A DNA stretch of 64,000 nt from the NCBI GenBank assembly GCA_907164885.2, contig OU015493.1:124133570-124197569 (forward strand), written 5' to 3'. Source of the stretch: Dolomedes plantarius (taxonomy: Eukaryota > Arthropoda > Arachnida > Araneae > Dolomedidae). How positions within the stretch are numbered: position 1 is the first letter of the stretch; every line of letters starts with the position of its first letter. The translations under genes were made by a program, and so were the position numbers. This document shows, one piece after another, positions 22,307 through 34,804 of the stretch. The notes under the pieces were generated by a model that was given only the letters and a program-made list of their open reading frames with translations, did not search any database and had not been told where the DNA came from.

Positions 22307-22824
22307 AGCTAATAGAAGTAAACCGATAAAGTCTTTTATTTCAATATTATCTGTTAGTCTTGCATCTCTTTCTCTACTACATAGATTAGAAACTGCAGAA
22401 CTGTATTCTTTAGTGCATTTCACATTTATTTCCAATATTTTGTCAGAAAAAAACAGTTCCAAGAGTCGTATATAGATTTTGTACCTTTCGCACTTCTGAT
22501 TACTCCAGGTAATTTTGTGATAAAATTCTGCGATCTACCTTTGACATTTTTTCTTCCGATCCATTTTGCCCATTTAGTACTATTGTCTTTTCCTACTTAA
22601 AAATCATAATTATTAGAATCATCAGCAAATTCTGAGTCATTATAATCACTTTCACTGCTATCAGAATCAACTTCACATGTTTCTAAAATATCTTCTTGGT
22701 CATCATCACTTTCATCAAATTCTTCAGCATTTAATTACTAATTTCCATCACTTAACAGAATACTATGAACTAGCTCAAAGTCGTTTTGATTATTCATATC
22801 TAAAAAGCGTTTAGCACTCATCAT
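22307..22824 (-). pseudogene. piggyBac-like transposase, N-terminal half
   Basis: Transposase of the piggyBac superfamily, which inserts at TTAA. Read on the minus strand, the twin ATG at 22824 and 22821 opens MMSAKRFLDMNNQ. Two adjacent stops follow (TAG TAA near 22736), then a long acidic stretch (NAEEFDESDDDQEDILETC) typical of piggyBac N-termini. After further breaks, MELFFSDKILEINVKCTKEY and RERDARLTDNIEIKDFIGLL match the conserved start of the DDE_Tnp_1_7 domain. The gene ends against the (CT)n tract at 22306, before any catalytic aspartate. It is truncated and non-functional. Confidence 0.82.
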
Positions 22825-23112
22825 GGGAAAAGATAAATCAAAAACGTACAGGGAATCTTGATACTTCCGTAAAGCTTCAAGAGACAAACGTTATCGGGCG
22901 CGTGTATCTGACAGATACAAAACTTCAAACAATCTTCAAAACTTGAAATACTCCTACACAGAACTGGTCGTTACTGCATTCCAAAGGAGCAGGAGCAGGT
23001 GGTCAGATGAACAGATACTGATAAGGTCAAGGTCGTAAGAAGAAGTTTTAGGGGACAAAAGCAGAGATATTGAGACGCGTGTATCTGTCAGATCAACGCG
23101 CCCGATGGAGTG
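22307..23112 (-). mobile_element. piggyBac element, 5' end with TTAA
   Basis: On the minus strand the element begins CACTCCATCGGGCGCG directly after TTAA (23113-23116). A second copy of the CGGGCGCG..ATCTGACAGATAC motif lies inverted at 22897-22920 just upstream of the reading frame, a subterminal repeat as seen in piggyBac elements. The 3' half is lost. Confidence 0.8.
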
Positions 23113-23116
23113 TTAA

Positions 23117-24126
23117 GTTATATACTCCTTATCTCCTTTACAAATTTAATATACTGAAACAATCAATATCTATATCCTATTGTGAGTAATTTAATATAGC
23201 TAGTTCCACTTTTTTCTTCTTATTAGTGCATGTTTATAACTAAAAGTGTTTTCTATCCTACGAATTGCTTCATGTCAGAATAATTTTAAATTTGAAGTTA
23301 GAAAAGTAGATACTGAACTGTATTTGCCTCCAGAAAAATCATACTTCATATTTTTTAAATGTAAATTTTTCTAGTTAGCAAGAATATTTTTTTAAAAATC
23401 AAAAAAATTATGAATTCAAAACTGAACAGCTGTTGAACATACAAGGTTTGGGTATTATTCCATTTAAATGAAGAATCGACTATAGTAATGCAAGGCATGG
23501 AATTTTAAATTATTGAAGCTCATTGAGATTCTTCATTTGATATTCAATCAAGAAATTTTGAAGATAAAATTTATCAATTTAAAAATTAAAATTTTTTTAA
23601 AGAAGCAAAAAGAACAAGAAAACAAACATTTGGAAGCAATGAGGATTATACTAAGCTTGACAATCTCGATTATAGTATATAATAGGTAAACCCTATAAGA
23701 GCAATGCTGTAGGGTTCTCTATCATAGTAAAGCTTCATTCTTCCCAATCGATTTGCTGTTAAGTCTTTTACAGAACCAGAATATAGTAAATACACTCAAA
23801 CCTTACCATGACAGCGACACGAGAAAACATTTCTAACGTGTAAATAAATTGAAGTAGAATACCACACAATTTCTGAATGGACTTATTACATGAATTAATT
23901 AGCCACATATTAATTACCGAGTGTTACGTTTAACTAGTGCGTTCTCAAATTTCGTGGGAAGGATGTAGTTATTCATATTTTATCGGAACTCCTAAATTCC
24001 ACTAAAGATGGATTGTTAAGTAGTTGTAAGTGAACTACATATTCTGCTTAAATACAAATCATAATTTAAACGTACGCAAAATGTCTGTTGTCCTCGAATA
24101 GAAAGGTCTAGTATTCATTACAATTA
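23117..24126. other. No recognisable feature
   Basis: AT-rich, about 1 kb with no gene or repeat boundary I can support. Confidence 0.5.
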
Positions 24127-24962
24127 TCTATATACATAAAACAGTTCCGTGACTGACTGACTGACATATAACGCACAGACCAAACCGCTGGACATAAAAT
24201 TTTGCATGGCGATTCTTCTTATAGTGTAGGGGTGCACTAAGAGAGATTTTTGAAAGAATCTTCTCAGTTTTTTTAATTAAAATTTTAAGCTATTTTTGTA
24301 GCATTCATTAAAGTTTACATTTAAAATAATAATCCGAAGGTTATAAAATTTATATCACGAGAAAGATTATAAAAATTTCTTAAAAATGAAATCTTTTTCG
24401 AATCTTTACCTCCAATTTCGGATTTTTGAAGAATTTTTAAAGATTAATTTTTAGAATTTAATTTATTAAACTCTGATCACGTGGTTTCTTTTCTTTTAAT
24501 ATTGAGTCACGTGCATAACAATGAAACAGACAAAAAAAAATTTCTTGCTAATACGGCAGACGATTGCACATTATTAAAAAATATATTAACGTACAATAAA
24601 AGAAATGTTCCTCAAACTGTACTATATACTTTAGTAAGTTCCATTAGATTTAATATGAATATTTTCTTCTACATTGTTTTGTCTACAAAAATATCCGTTA
24701 TGATTTTTTTATAAATATATTTTTCGTTTTTTATACATCAATTGCATACATTGATCGTTGTATTTCGTATATACAACGATCGTATATACAACGTTCTATA
24801 TACGATCAACGTTGTATATACAACGTTGTATTTCGTATCGTTGTATTTCGTATATTATATATATATATATATATATATACAGATTTTTTGCATTAATTGC
24901 ATACATTGACCGTTGTATTTAATTTGAATATACTCCGTAGCGAAGCACAGGTATTCAGCTAG
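24127..24962 (+). mobile_element. Non-autonomous Helitron, copy 3
   Basis: Starts TCTATATACATAAAACAG after A and ends CAGCTAG before T. It is longer than its relatives because of a local expansion at 24755-24882, where words of the type CGTATATACAACG alternate in both orientations next to a TA run. Confidence 0.92.
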
Positions 24963-25196
24963 TGTTATTATAGAGTTTCATTGTTTGAGAGCAAATGTTA
25001 ACAATCTGCTAGACAATTTGGATAACCTTTCTTTAATGGCAAAAGAAGAAATGATTGGAAAGAAATACCAATCGTCGATCCTCAAAAAAGGTGACGAATT
25101 CTCCGGAAATATATGAGGTGAGCAGTTCAGAATATTATTAGCATGAGAACATATAGAACACGAGTAGCATATAGTACATGGCGAGTACATTTTCAG

Positions 25197-26210
25197 CTAA
25201 GGCTGCTCTGTACTAACCCTATTGGATTCCCTGACCTCAATGTTAACCTATGGAGAAAATTTGTCCGATGATTGCCGACTTGGTTTTTAAGAATTTAATT
25301 TTAAAAATTGTACTATGTAATAAAGAAATAAATTTTACACCTTGGAGTATTTTTCGTTTAAAAATATGCAAACAATATTTTTAAATTGAAATTATTCGGG
25401 GTAAAAATCTGGTACAGTGTGTTTTAACACTCGAAAGACGGGAATATTTTTCTTACTAAAAAGGCTGTACGATCGTCATCTAGATGGTTAAAAATAAAAT
25501 CAAGAATTCAAAATATTTAATGTATTTTTTAATGGTTAAATACTTTAAATTTTGACCTATTTCATACCAATATATAATAAATCATTACATATTTAGATAT
25601 ATTTTTATGCAGGTATGCCGAGCTGAAAACCTGGTGAGGTTTTTCCGTAAAAATATATGCACGGTTTGTGGAGTCCTTATTTTTCAACACCAATATTTCC
25701 AAAGAGTCAACATTTCTGTTATTTGCCAAACGGGGAAGAGACGAAAAGTAACATTTTCCGGTATTATTTTAAAGATTCCTGCCTGTTTTCTATATTGTCG
25801 ACAAATTGACGGCTTTCAGCCTTAGTAGGTATACAACACATTTTATCCCCCTCTTTAGTATCGAATATAATTTTGTAAATGTTGTGTGCATATTTCGTGT
25901 AAAACTAGAAAAAGTCATAAAATTTCAGAAGCCTGAGACATAAATACAGACATAGCCGGACAATAGTATGTCCGAAATCGTCAAAATGACGGCAGCCGTC
26001 TTTCTAGTGTTAAACGCTCATAAATTCCTTTGGTGGACGAAATGTATAAAATGAATCCTATTGCAAGATGCAGCAAAGTTCAGGCTATCTGAAAATACCA
26101 TTTTTATCGAATTATTAGCATTTATGTAGCTGTAAATAGTAGACACATTTTCTCCATAGGGTAACACTGAGATGAGCGAATGCAATAGGGTTAATATACA
26201 ACAGCCTTAA
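25197..26210. mobile_element. MITE with AAGGCTG ends, interrupted
   Basis: The inverted ends GGCTGCTCTGTACTAACCC and GGGTTAATATACAACAGCC, with TTAA on the right (26207-26210) and CTAA on the left, match the uninterrupted copy at 49183-49602. A TTAA target suggests piggyBac mobilisation. The copy is split by the element at 25428-26009. Confidence 0.85.
25428..26009. mobile_element. piggyBac-type MITE nested at TTAA
   Basis: The ends CACTCGAAAGACGG and CCGTCTTTCTAGTG are flanked by TTAA at 25424-25427 and 26010-26013. The related copy at 49.4 kb carries the empty site (ACTTAAAACGCTCAT), which proves the insertion. An open frame at 25607-25825 inside it includes ICTVCGV but is not recognisable as a transposase part. 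Confidence 0.93.
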
Positions 26211-26213
26211 ATT

Positions 26214-26489
26214 GAAATTCTTCCCTTCATAAGGTTCCTTCTTTGATGTCTCCGAAAGAAATAAAATCATAAAAAATTAGATGTTTAGCAGTATATAGCA
26301 TCGAATTTATTTTCTAGATAATGAAATTTCTCAGAGCGCAATTTAAAATTTTAATGAGCTATACTTCGGTAAAACAAAACCAAAGAAAATGTTTGTCGCT
26401 TTAAACTACTCCTTTTGATTAAGGTATTTCAAACTTCAACCAGGAGTTCACAAGATGTTAATTTTGACATCTAAAAGGAATTTTTTCCC
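26214..26489. other. No recognisable feature
   Basis: AT-rich gap between repeats. Confidence 0.4.
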
Positions 26490-26790
26490 GCTCCCAGTTT
26501 TTCTATTGCTCACACGGTGGGTTTATCCCAGCTTTTAGACTCGAGTATCTTTAAGTATTTGAAAATAAATTTCGGTACTTCCAGGCTCAGAATTCTAGAG
26601 GCTTCGCTAATGGAGTAAAATTCTTTTCATGAAGAGACACTCCTTTTATGTACTGCCATATATATTTTAATTACAGGTTTCAAACCTCTTTATTTAGAAA
26701 ATTTTGTAAAACCCCATACACTTTAAGTGCGGCTTTTTCTTCCTGTTAAATTCTTAAGAACACTTAAAGGGCAGCGAATATATATAATGA
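26490..26790 (+). repeat. Diverged dispersed repeat
   Basis: Partner of 21440-21720 in the same orientation. Confidence 0.5.
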
Positions 26791-27148
26791 CTTAAAAAAT
26801 GATGTAGAGAAAATTTTTCACAAAAAATGGGACATATTTGAAGTTTATTAAACATTTCGAATAGCAAAACAAACAGTGGGTATTTACGCAATTAGGTGAA
26901 CTCTGGAATCCCAAAAATCCATGGCCATATTAACGATGGATCACAAAGGGTAAAACACATTTTATAATATGCAGTTTACTCGTCAATACTAGTAATATTT
27001 AATTATTATTAAAGAATATTTATATTTAAGTCTGTAAACTAGTTATCATCGTCGACTGAAAGTAGAATATAAAACCTTTGTCAGAAACGTTCAGGGCTCA
27101 AAAAAAAAAAAAAATAGTTTATTCAACTCAACAACTAATGGTCCTAGG

Positions 27149-27632
27149 CAGTGGTGAGATTCAACCGGTATCTAATGTAGAACCGATATCTAATGTAGGT
27201 ATCGGTTCTGCGAATCGTTTGCTAAAGAGCGCTAGCTGCAACGTTCACAGGACAAACATTCTTTTAAAAATAAACCTACCCTACACCAGGCGGCCGGTCC
27301 AGTCTAATTGGAAAAGAATGGAATCCTACTCCTACAGTGCTAAGGTTGTTAAGAATAAATCACGTAGCCTATGATAAAAGCAAAGAAAATTGCAATTGAG
27401 GACGCCAATCAAACAGCAATGTGGAAATATCTTCAATAATAGTTTGTCAGGCATTTAATATTTTAAAACTCTTAAAACATAATCTAGTTTTGTGTACCTC
27501 TTTTGTTGTTTTTAATTGAATAAGTAATTCATGAATTATTAAACTACCTTTCGGTATATATTTGGTATACTTAATATGGTCATTAGGACATAGAAGCTGT
27601 GAAGTTGTTAGTTTATTTGAATCCCACCAATA
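27149..27632. mobile_element. hAT MITE, GTCCTAGG target duplication
   Basis: The left end CAGTGGTGAGATTCAACC matches the reverse complement of the right end (TTGGTGGGATTCAAA). A perfect 8-bp GTCCTAGG lies on both sides (27141-27148 and 27633-27640). A short palindrome (GGTATCGGTTCTGCG and related words) lies near 27167-27220. The open frame at 27078-27374 crosses the boundary and is not a gene. Confidence 0.93.
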
Positions 27633-27830
27633 GTCCTAGGTCTTGTCAAAGTAGTTCTCTCGGTTATCTACGCAGTTTCTGGAGGTCATGGAAGCAAGTA
27701 TAGAAAGCTACACCTGAAAACTCTACTCCAAGTTATACCAGTTTATTAGTTCATACACACCAATTTCGCTCCAACAGAAGTAAAATAAATTTTCTCTAAA
27801 TTCGATCTTTAAGAAAAAATAATTTTCTTA

Positions 27831-27888
27831 AGTTTAGGAAATATGAAAAGATGTCTATTAAACAAGATTTCATATTTCCTAAACTTTA
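27831..27888. repeat. 19-bp arm hairpin
   Basis: AGTTTAGGAAATATGAAA and TTTCATATTTCCTAAACT flank a loop of about 20 bases. No other element boundary is seen. Confidence 0.6.
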
Positions 27889-28134
27889 CAGTTTGAAAAA
27901 CAATGCACTTTGAGAGTTTTATCAAGCGATTTAGAGAAGAATTCAAAGAAATTTCTTTTTTTAAATGTAAAATCTTAATTACATTTTGCCTTAAAAAACT
28001 TGAAACGTAGTCTAATTAATTTGAAATACTCTTTTCCAAGCACGTACTATTTATAACAGTAAGATTATCAATTTTTCCTTACTTAACGTGGCTTACAATT
28101 TTGACAAATAAAACTAATAACTTATACCCTAGTA

Positions 28135-28215
28135 ATAAAACATCATTACATTACATCAGGAGTAATGACGGTGGAGATTATTACATCAGGAGTTACAGCA
28201 TTACATAAGGAGTAA
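28135..28215 (+). repeat. Short tandem ATTACATCAGGAGT repeats
   Basis: Four or five imperfect copies of an ATTACATNAGGAGT unit. Confidence 0.6.
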
Positions 28216-28831
28216 GAGAAAAACACAGCGCCTTTCTCACAGCTGTGAAAATCAGTTCTCTAAGCCAGGTAATATCCAAGGGGTGGATATTTCCTCATAT
28301 TTTTATTCAGTCATAGTTTGGTCTTAGGAACATTTAGCTGAAGCATTTCTACATTTTATATAAGGGATCAGAATATATAGCACAGACTAAATAAACATGG
28401 TAAATTATATCTTATCTATTAACCTTTGATTGATTACATTTCTTACAAATATCTAGGATGAACTAAAGATGAAGAGTGCCCAACACCATCCTACACAAAA
28501 CATACCACTAGAAACCTGATTTTTCTACAATAAAAATATAATTTATCAAACGAATAGTTGAACTATGTTGAGAAACAGTTTAATTTTGGGGGCAAAATGG
28601 GCAAACCAAATTTTTAATACAGTTTTGAAGCTTAAATTTTCTCTGCTTACTAAGCTAGAACAAGGCGGTCAACAAGATTCCAATCAATTACGATAATTGC
28701 TAATAACCTGGAAAAATTTAGAAAACTTTTCCCCACACTGATTCTGAGTTAGCCTTCAGTAAAGAACTTAAAAGTTTTTAAATGGAATATGATGACTCGA
28801 GACTGGATAAAAACGTTAGATTTATCATATA

Positions 28832-29621
28832 CTAGCTGAATACCCGTGCTTCGCTACGGAGTTCAATCAAATTAAATACAACGGTTAATGTATGCAATTA
28901 ATGTCAAAAAAATGAAAAAAATATATATTTATAATATACACAATAGCCAATGTATGCAACTAATACCAAAAAATTTATATAATTATAAAAAAATCGTAAC
29001 TGATATTTTTATAGACAAAATAATGTAGAAGAAAATATTCAATTTAAATACAACGGTCCATGTATGCAATTAATTTGTATGTTTAATATTCATAAATCGT
29101 ACTATTTTGAATTAAATTCTTAAAAAACTTCCATCTCAATTAATCTAGTGGTTCAATTTTATCCTTTACCGCATTTCAATATTTTTTTGTCAATTTATTT
29201 CGTTGTTATGCACGTGACGCAAAATTAATTTAAAGTATCACAAAAGGAAAAGAAACCATAGGTTCAGCATTTAATAAATTAAATTCTAAAAATTAATGTT
29301 TAAAAATTCCCCAAAAATCAGAGAATGGAGGTAAAGTTTCGAAAAAGATTTCATTTTGAAGGAATTTTATGATCTTTTTCGTGATATAAATTTTATAACC
29401 CTCAGATTATTATTTTAAATGCAAACTATAAAAAATTACAAAAACAGCTTAAAAATTTAATTTAAAAAAATCTAAGAATTTTTTCAAAAATGTTCTTAGT
29501 ACACCCCTTCAGTATAAGGAGAATCGCCATGCAAAATTTCAGCACTTTAGGTCCAGCGGTTTCGTCTGTGTGTTATCTGTCGGTCAGTCAGTCAGTCATT
29601 GAACTGTTTTATATATAGAGA
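28832..29621 (-). mobile_element. Non-autonomous Helitron, copy 4, full length
   Basis: On the minus strand it runs from TCTCTATATATAAAACAG (29621) to the hairpin and CTAG (28832), between A and T. 790 bp, non-coding. Confidence 0.92.
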
Positions 29622-31436
29622 TAAAGAAATCTAATAATCGAGGCTCGTAATGAAACTAAAGAATTTTATATGAACTTTGTTGTTTTCTATAGATTCCCAA
29701 ATAATTAAAATGTATACTGCTTTTCTTTCTTGTTTGCTTTTTAATAGTTTCTGATATCATTAAAAGATATATGAATATTGTAGTTGAAACAGGAAAAATA
29801 TGCACAGAAATACAACATCTACTACCAACAATTTGCGTAAATGTTTAACAATACAAGATTAAAAAACAAAAATAACATTAATATGCCTACAAGATCAGTA
29901 AAACATGGAAAGCAACACAAAAAATCTTAAATAGGCACACGTGCGTTAACATATAAGCAATAATTAAGTTTTAATGCTTAAATATTTATAATTTTTTAAA
30001 CGTACTTTTAGGTCTTAAATTATGATCGCTAACGAAAACTTTGAAGATTAAAATGATACAAGTTTTTCTCTACTGGAAATGTATTGCATTTCTTTCCCTT
30101 TAATCCTCTCGATAAATGTATCGAAAATCTCTTTGAGAAGAACTTCATCCATCATTACTGCTTTATCACTCGAAAAACGTTGCCCCCAACCATTAATATC
30201 TAATTAATCCCAACTTTATACTAAACCTACTTTCATCCGAAAAGTTCCCGAACAAACAAAAAAAAATGAACCTGTTTTCAAGAAGTATATTGGGTGAATT
30301 TGAAAACTTAAAAGAACTTAGTCTTTAATAATTAATCCTTGAAGAAATAAATAATTAAATGCAATGTTGAATTCGCCTGTAAAATACATGCCTCTAATTA
30401 GAATTTTACATTATTCATGCCGGTGTCAGATGAGACGCAATAGATTCAGAAATGAATACATATTTTTAATCTGATTAATAAGGATTCGAATTGAGGATTT
30501 TATTTTTCTAACATAAACTTATCTAATTTTTTTTTCAAATTCATCCTAGTTTCGTTTCAGTGTCTACACATACATACATCCATATACCTACAAGAATCTG
30601 GATTACTCAAACAGAGACAAATGTTTTAATAGTTTGTACATTAAATACAACTATCAACATCTTTCTATATAACAGTGGTTCCGAAGCTGAGAACTTAGGG
30701 GAAAAGGACATGATTCGCAGGTGAAGAGGTCATTATTTTACAGCAAGAACCTTTTAAAGCCTTAATGATGGACTCGCTGGTATATTTAGAATGTTTTCAG
30801 AGAGCCCGAAATTGTTCGACGGAGAAATGATGCTATTAAATTATGCTCCAGTTAACAGATGAAACTCGATATGTTTATATATATATATTGTGCATTTGTG
30901 CATTTAATTTAATTTTACTAGGATGAGGCCTTTTAATGATAAGTGAATTTCTATTAATTCGATTGCAATTAACTCAATTAAGCTATGACTAAGAGTCGTT
31001 ATTAAAGTTTGAGTAAATACTAGATGGTAAAAAAAGTCGAACAAATTGCTGTTATAAAGAAAAGGAGAAAGACACTTTCGACCTTCTTTCGTGAAATGAT
31101 TTTAGAACCATTGAAAAATTCCATACTAATGAATGGAAATGAGGTAATGCCAAATACTACTGACAGAGGATATATATGGAATACAAAACAATTTTCCTAT
31201 CTCAAACACATAATGAGTCTTAACATAAAAGTTAAGCTCCCACTTAAGACCTCATTCAACTGAAATATAGAAGAGGAATCGATAGGAGTAAATGTCGTCT
31301 ATTTTGATTTAGGTAATGTAGCTAAATCGTTCAAAATGATTATTTAATAATGTTTATGAAATGTAAGTCTCATGAGGATGTATATCAAACATCAGAATAA
31401 ATCAGTAATGTACCGACATTTTCTTCGGTTCCTTAC
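29622..31436. other. No recognisable gene, 1.8 kb
   Basis: AT-rich. A hAT-like CAGTGGTTCCGAAGC start occurs at 30674 without a partner. 30135-30215 weakly resembles the repeat at 40366 and 44385. The frame at 31024-31263 has no motif. Confidence 0.45.
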
Positions 31437-31438
31437 TA

Positions 31439-32035
31439 CCCCAGTCAAAATAGACCCGATTTTGACGAATGGCTAAAAAAAATATGAAAGTTTTGAAATT
31501 TGGTGGAGATGTTTGTTTAGGCATGCTAATGAACATACTAAAAGTCCCCACCGATCAGACTTGAGCTTTCGCCGCCATCTTGGAAAATGTGTACACTTTT
31601 TTGGTTTTTTGGAAATATCTTTAAAAATATTCATTTTATAAAAATTAATTAACTACAAAAATTAAAGAGCATTAAATTATGAACGAAAATCATTCATAAC
31701 ATTTTTTTATATGTCTAACAGGAACAAAGATAATTGACTTTGAAAAGAGCGCACTATCGCACCTGGGACGCGCAAGCGCGTTTCCCCATCGCGGTGGGGG
31801 GAAATACCCGCGCATGTGCATACCATAATTAGCCAAATTAGTTTTACACTAAATGGGAAGGTTTTTGTATTTTTTCAAATAACTAGGGAAATATTAACTT
31901 TACGTAAAAAAAGTTTATTTAAAAAATTAAAAAACATTAAATTATGTGCAAAAACGATTTTATACATTTTTGTCGTAAACCTAACAGGAACGAAGATATT
32001 GACTATAAAATGCGAGTTGATAATGGAGGCAGCTT
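31439..32035 (+). repeat. Left long terminal inverted repeat
   Basis: Pairs with 35004-35592 with few mismatches and small indels. It ends at GATAATGGAGGCAGCTT (right partner AAGCTACCTCCATTATC). It includes a GC-rich block at 31757-31818 around CCCATCGCGGTGGGG. Confidence 0.92.
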
Positions 32036-32049
32036 CTACACAAAACATA

Positions 32050-32200
32050 TATTTTTTTATAAGTCTAACACGAACAAAGATAATTGACTTTGGAAAGAGC
32101 GCACTATCACACCAGGGACGCGCATGCGTGGGTGCCCATCGCGATGGCTGGAAGACACGCGCATGTGCATACCGTATACGCCAAATCGGTCTTACCCTAG
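32050..32200 (+). promoter_or_regulatory. Extra copy of subterminal block, upstream of gene
   Basis: The block found inside both terminal repeats (about 31702-31850, and inverted at 35195-35345) occurs a third time here, 54 bases before the start codon. Landmarks are AGATAATTGACTTTG, AGAGCGCACTATC and CGCGCATGTGCATACC. It may hold a transposase-binding site or promoter; this is inferred from position only. Confidence 0.55.
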
Positions 32201-32253
32201 TATTTTCCTAGACAGTTAATAGTTAGTCACCATTCCGTGTGCGTCTGTGAACA

Positions 32254-34804
32254 ATGGCTGATACGGAACTATGTTTCATATGTAAAAAATTAATGTCAAA
32301 TGATGATTTCGTGAATGTAGGAGAAAAGGGGATCGACGCTTTAAGAGAGCTAGTGTCCAAAGAAAAGACAATAACCATGAACAGTTGGAACATTTAAAAT
32401 CTGTTTCGGTTCATTCGTTGTGTCGGAGAAATTACACCAGACCAGGAAGTATAAAAGTTGATTTAAAAAGAAATGCAGAAATCGCGTCAACATCCCAAAG
32501 TGAAGAGCACGCGGTAAGTTTGCGATCGTTTTTTAACCTCAGTTCGATTTTCGAACAAAATGTTTCTTTTGTATGGCAGTGATAGACGAAGAATTCAAAG
32601 CAAGACAAAAGAAAAAACCAACTGACAGGCGAAGAACTATATACGAAGTTAGTAGTCTCTAAATGAAAACAAAGTTCTTGAAGCTGCAGAGAATAGACAT
32701 GACCAGTGGGGGAGAGGAAGTTCAGTGTCGTATAATAAACGTTGCTGATTTAGTTGCAGCTGATGCGATTTATCACCAAGATTGCTTCATGACTTTTTTT
32801 CTACACACTGCACCAATCAGAAAGAGAGGGCGGCCTGAGTCGGATTACGTCTCAGCAGCTGTACACGAAATATCCTTCTTCCTTGATAATAATTACGACT
32901 GTCAATTCTCACTACCCGAACTCAAATCTCAAATTACAGGAATAGTTCCAGACGACATCACTTTGAGAAATAAGTTGAAACAAAAATACGGGGATGGGAT
33001 TATTTTTGCTTCAAACTCCAAAAATGTTACTGTCATATGTTTACGTAATACTGGAATGAAAGTCTTATCAGACTCTTGGTACGACAAAAAGATACGAAAT
33101 GATCGCGAAGAGCGTCTACGAATAGTACAAACTGCTGCAGCCATAATAAAAGATATCCAGACATCAGTTTATGACACTCATTGCTACCCTCCAAGAGATA
33201 ACTTTTTCAGAGATGTGAACAAGGGCATTCCAGAAAGCCTAAAATTTTTTTTGGAGCACTTGATTATTAAAAAAAAACTGCTAAGGCAGAAAAAAAAGTC
33301 ACTTCAATAGCTCACGTCATTATATCAGCGCTAAGGCCACGATCATTTATGTGTCCTCTGCTCAATGGTCTTGCTTTATTTTTGTCCAAAAAGTTCTGTT
33401 CCAAGAATTTAATAACAATGCTCTCGAATTTGGTATTTTGTTCTTCTTACTATGAAGCCTAAACACTTGAGATGTCAGCCATAAATCATCCGCAACCCCA
33501 AATGCGTGAGGGATCATTCTGCCAATTCGTATTTGACAATGCAGATTTCAATGTGTCGACAATCGGTGGCCTGAATACGTTTCATAGCATGGGGGGGGGG
33601 GGGATTGCTTGTTTTACTCCAGCGTCAGCATTGGAACCCGGGACGAAGATAAAAAAATTAACCGAACTTACATCCGCATCGACCGTAGGCAAAATGTGAA
33701 TCATTCCTCTGGAAACGTTTGAAAATTTTCGAGGGCCTGGGTTAAAAACAATTACTATCGAAGATTTGAATGTCTTAAATCCTTTAGCGGAAGATTTACC
33801 ACTGCCTAAGCCATCTGATATCTCCTGGATGTGTGCTACGTGGTTAGGTCTTCCACAGATACCTGAATGGAAAGGATTTTTCCATTGTATAACCAGAAAC
33901 CAGCCTTGTGAAAAGACCAAAGTAATACCCCTTCCTTTTGTTAATTCACCACCAAGCAAGTATGACACCATTTTCACTGTGCTGAAATATGCTGCCCAGC
34001 AGTGTGTTAAAATGCACCAAAAGTCTTGCATACTCACGTTTGACCAACCACTGTATATTAAAGCTCGAGAGATAGTAGCAGCAACATCCAATCCATTATT
34101 ATCAAGTTGTATTGTGAGGCTTGGTGGATTCCATCTTTTAATGTCATTCTTAGGCTGCATTGGGTACATAATGGCTGGAAGTGGGTTAAAAGAAATACTC
34201 ACTTTGATTTATGCACCTACGTCAGTAGAAAAATATTGCCTGGCCATGCATACGCTAGGGCCGTCCGAGCTCATTTATTGACCCAAACAGCTTTAGCAAA
34301 AATAATTTTTGACGGCATGGACATGTCGGATTTGGAATGTAAAAATCTCCGTGAGTTGTTTCGGGATTTTGCTACTGAACCACCATCGCAAGAAACCTTA
34401 AACACACGCAATCAAATACGAGCCATCGAAATTAAATTGAGGAAGACTTTGGAGCACCTGAAAAAGAAACGCCCAACTGCCTGTGGGGCTGGAAGCGTCA
34501 AGAGAAAATTCTTGTGCCCATCACAACTATGGATGCAGTAGCTCCCGATTCAGTTTTAAACATGGTGTTTTGCAACTGTAAGACTGACTGTGGAGTAAGA
34601 TTCGGATGTCTGAAAGCAGGCATCAACTGCACAACGGCCTGCAATAATTGCAATGGGGCATGTCAGAATGGCATTAGCCCTGTTGATGATGACGATCGAA
34701 TGAAAGAAGTTGATGAATGTCCCGATGCTAGCGGATCCATAGACGATCTATACATGCCTGACGAAGGGGAGAATCCCGTACCGAAAAAAGCACGTAAATC
34801 CTGA
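32254..34804 (+). pseudogene. Unclassified transposase-like protein with CXC-like C-terminus
   Basis: It is the only gene of the 31439-35592 element, so by position it is the likely transposase. The start ATGGCTGATACGG at 32254 follows ACA. The N-terminus has CFIC, then HSLC in another frame, and later YHQDC, which looks like zinc-binding architecture. A possible 66-bp intron (GTAAGT at 32514 to CAG at 32579) follows, though its phase does not fit. The block 32663-33310 is open and has no recognised domain. FDNADFNVSTI (near 33530) and CILTFDQPLY (near 34030) are candidate catalytic aspartate strands, with RLGGFHLLMSFLG after them. The C-terminus (34514-34804) has FCNCKTDCGVRFGCLKAG plus five further cysteines, similar to tesmin/TSO1-type CXC domains. 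I recall similar uncharacterised proteins in other invertebrates but cannot verify this. At least six frameshifts or stops, including near 32370, 32655, 32708, 33275, 33697, 34235 and 34510, make this copy dead. Confidence 0.75.

Noticed and set aside
22148..22462. 104-codon frame taken as one protein
   Set aside because: Only its first half is piggyBac sequence; the rest reads through (CT)n into an unrelated MITE.
28135..28215. CRISPR-like short repeats
   Set aside because: Simple tandem repeats with no regular unique spacers, in a eukaryotic setting.
30674..30760. hAT element starting CAGTGGTTCCGAAGC
   Set aside because: No partner terminus or target duplication was found downstream.
33582..34202. 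206-codon minus-strand open frame
   Set aside because: It is antisense to the transposase-like gene of the long-TIR element, and the sense strand carries the conserved motifs.
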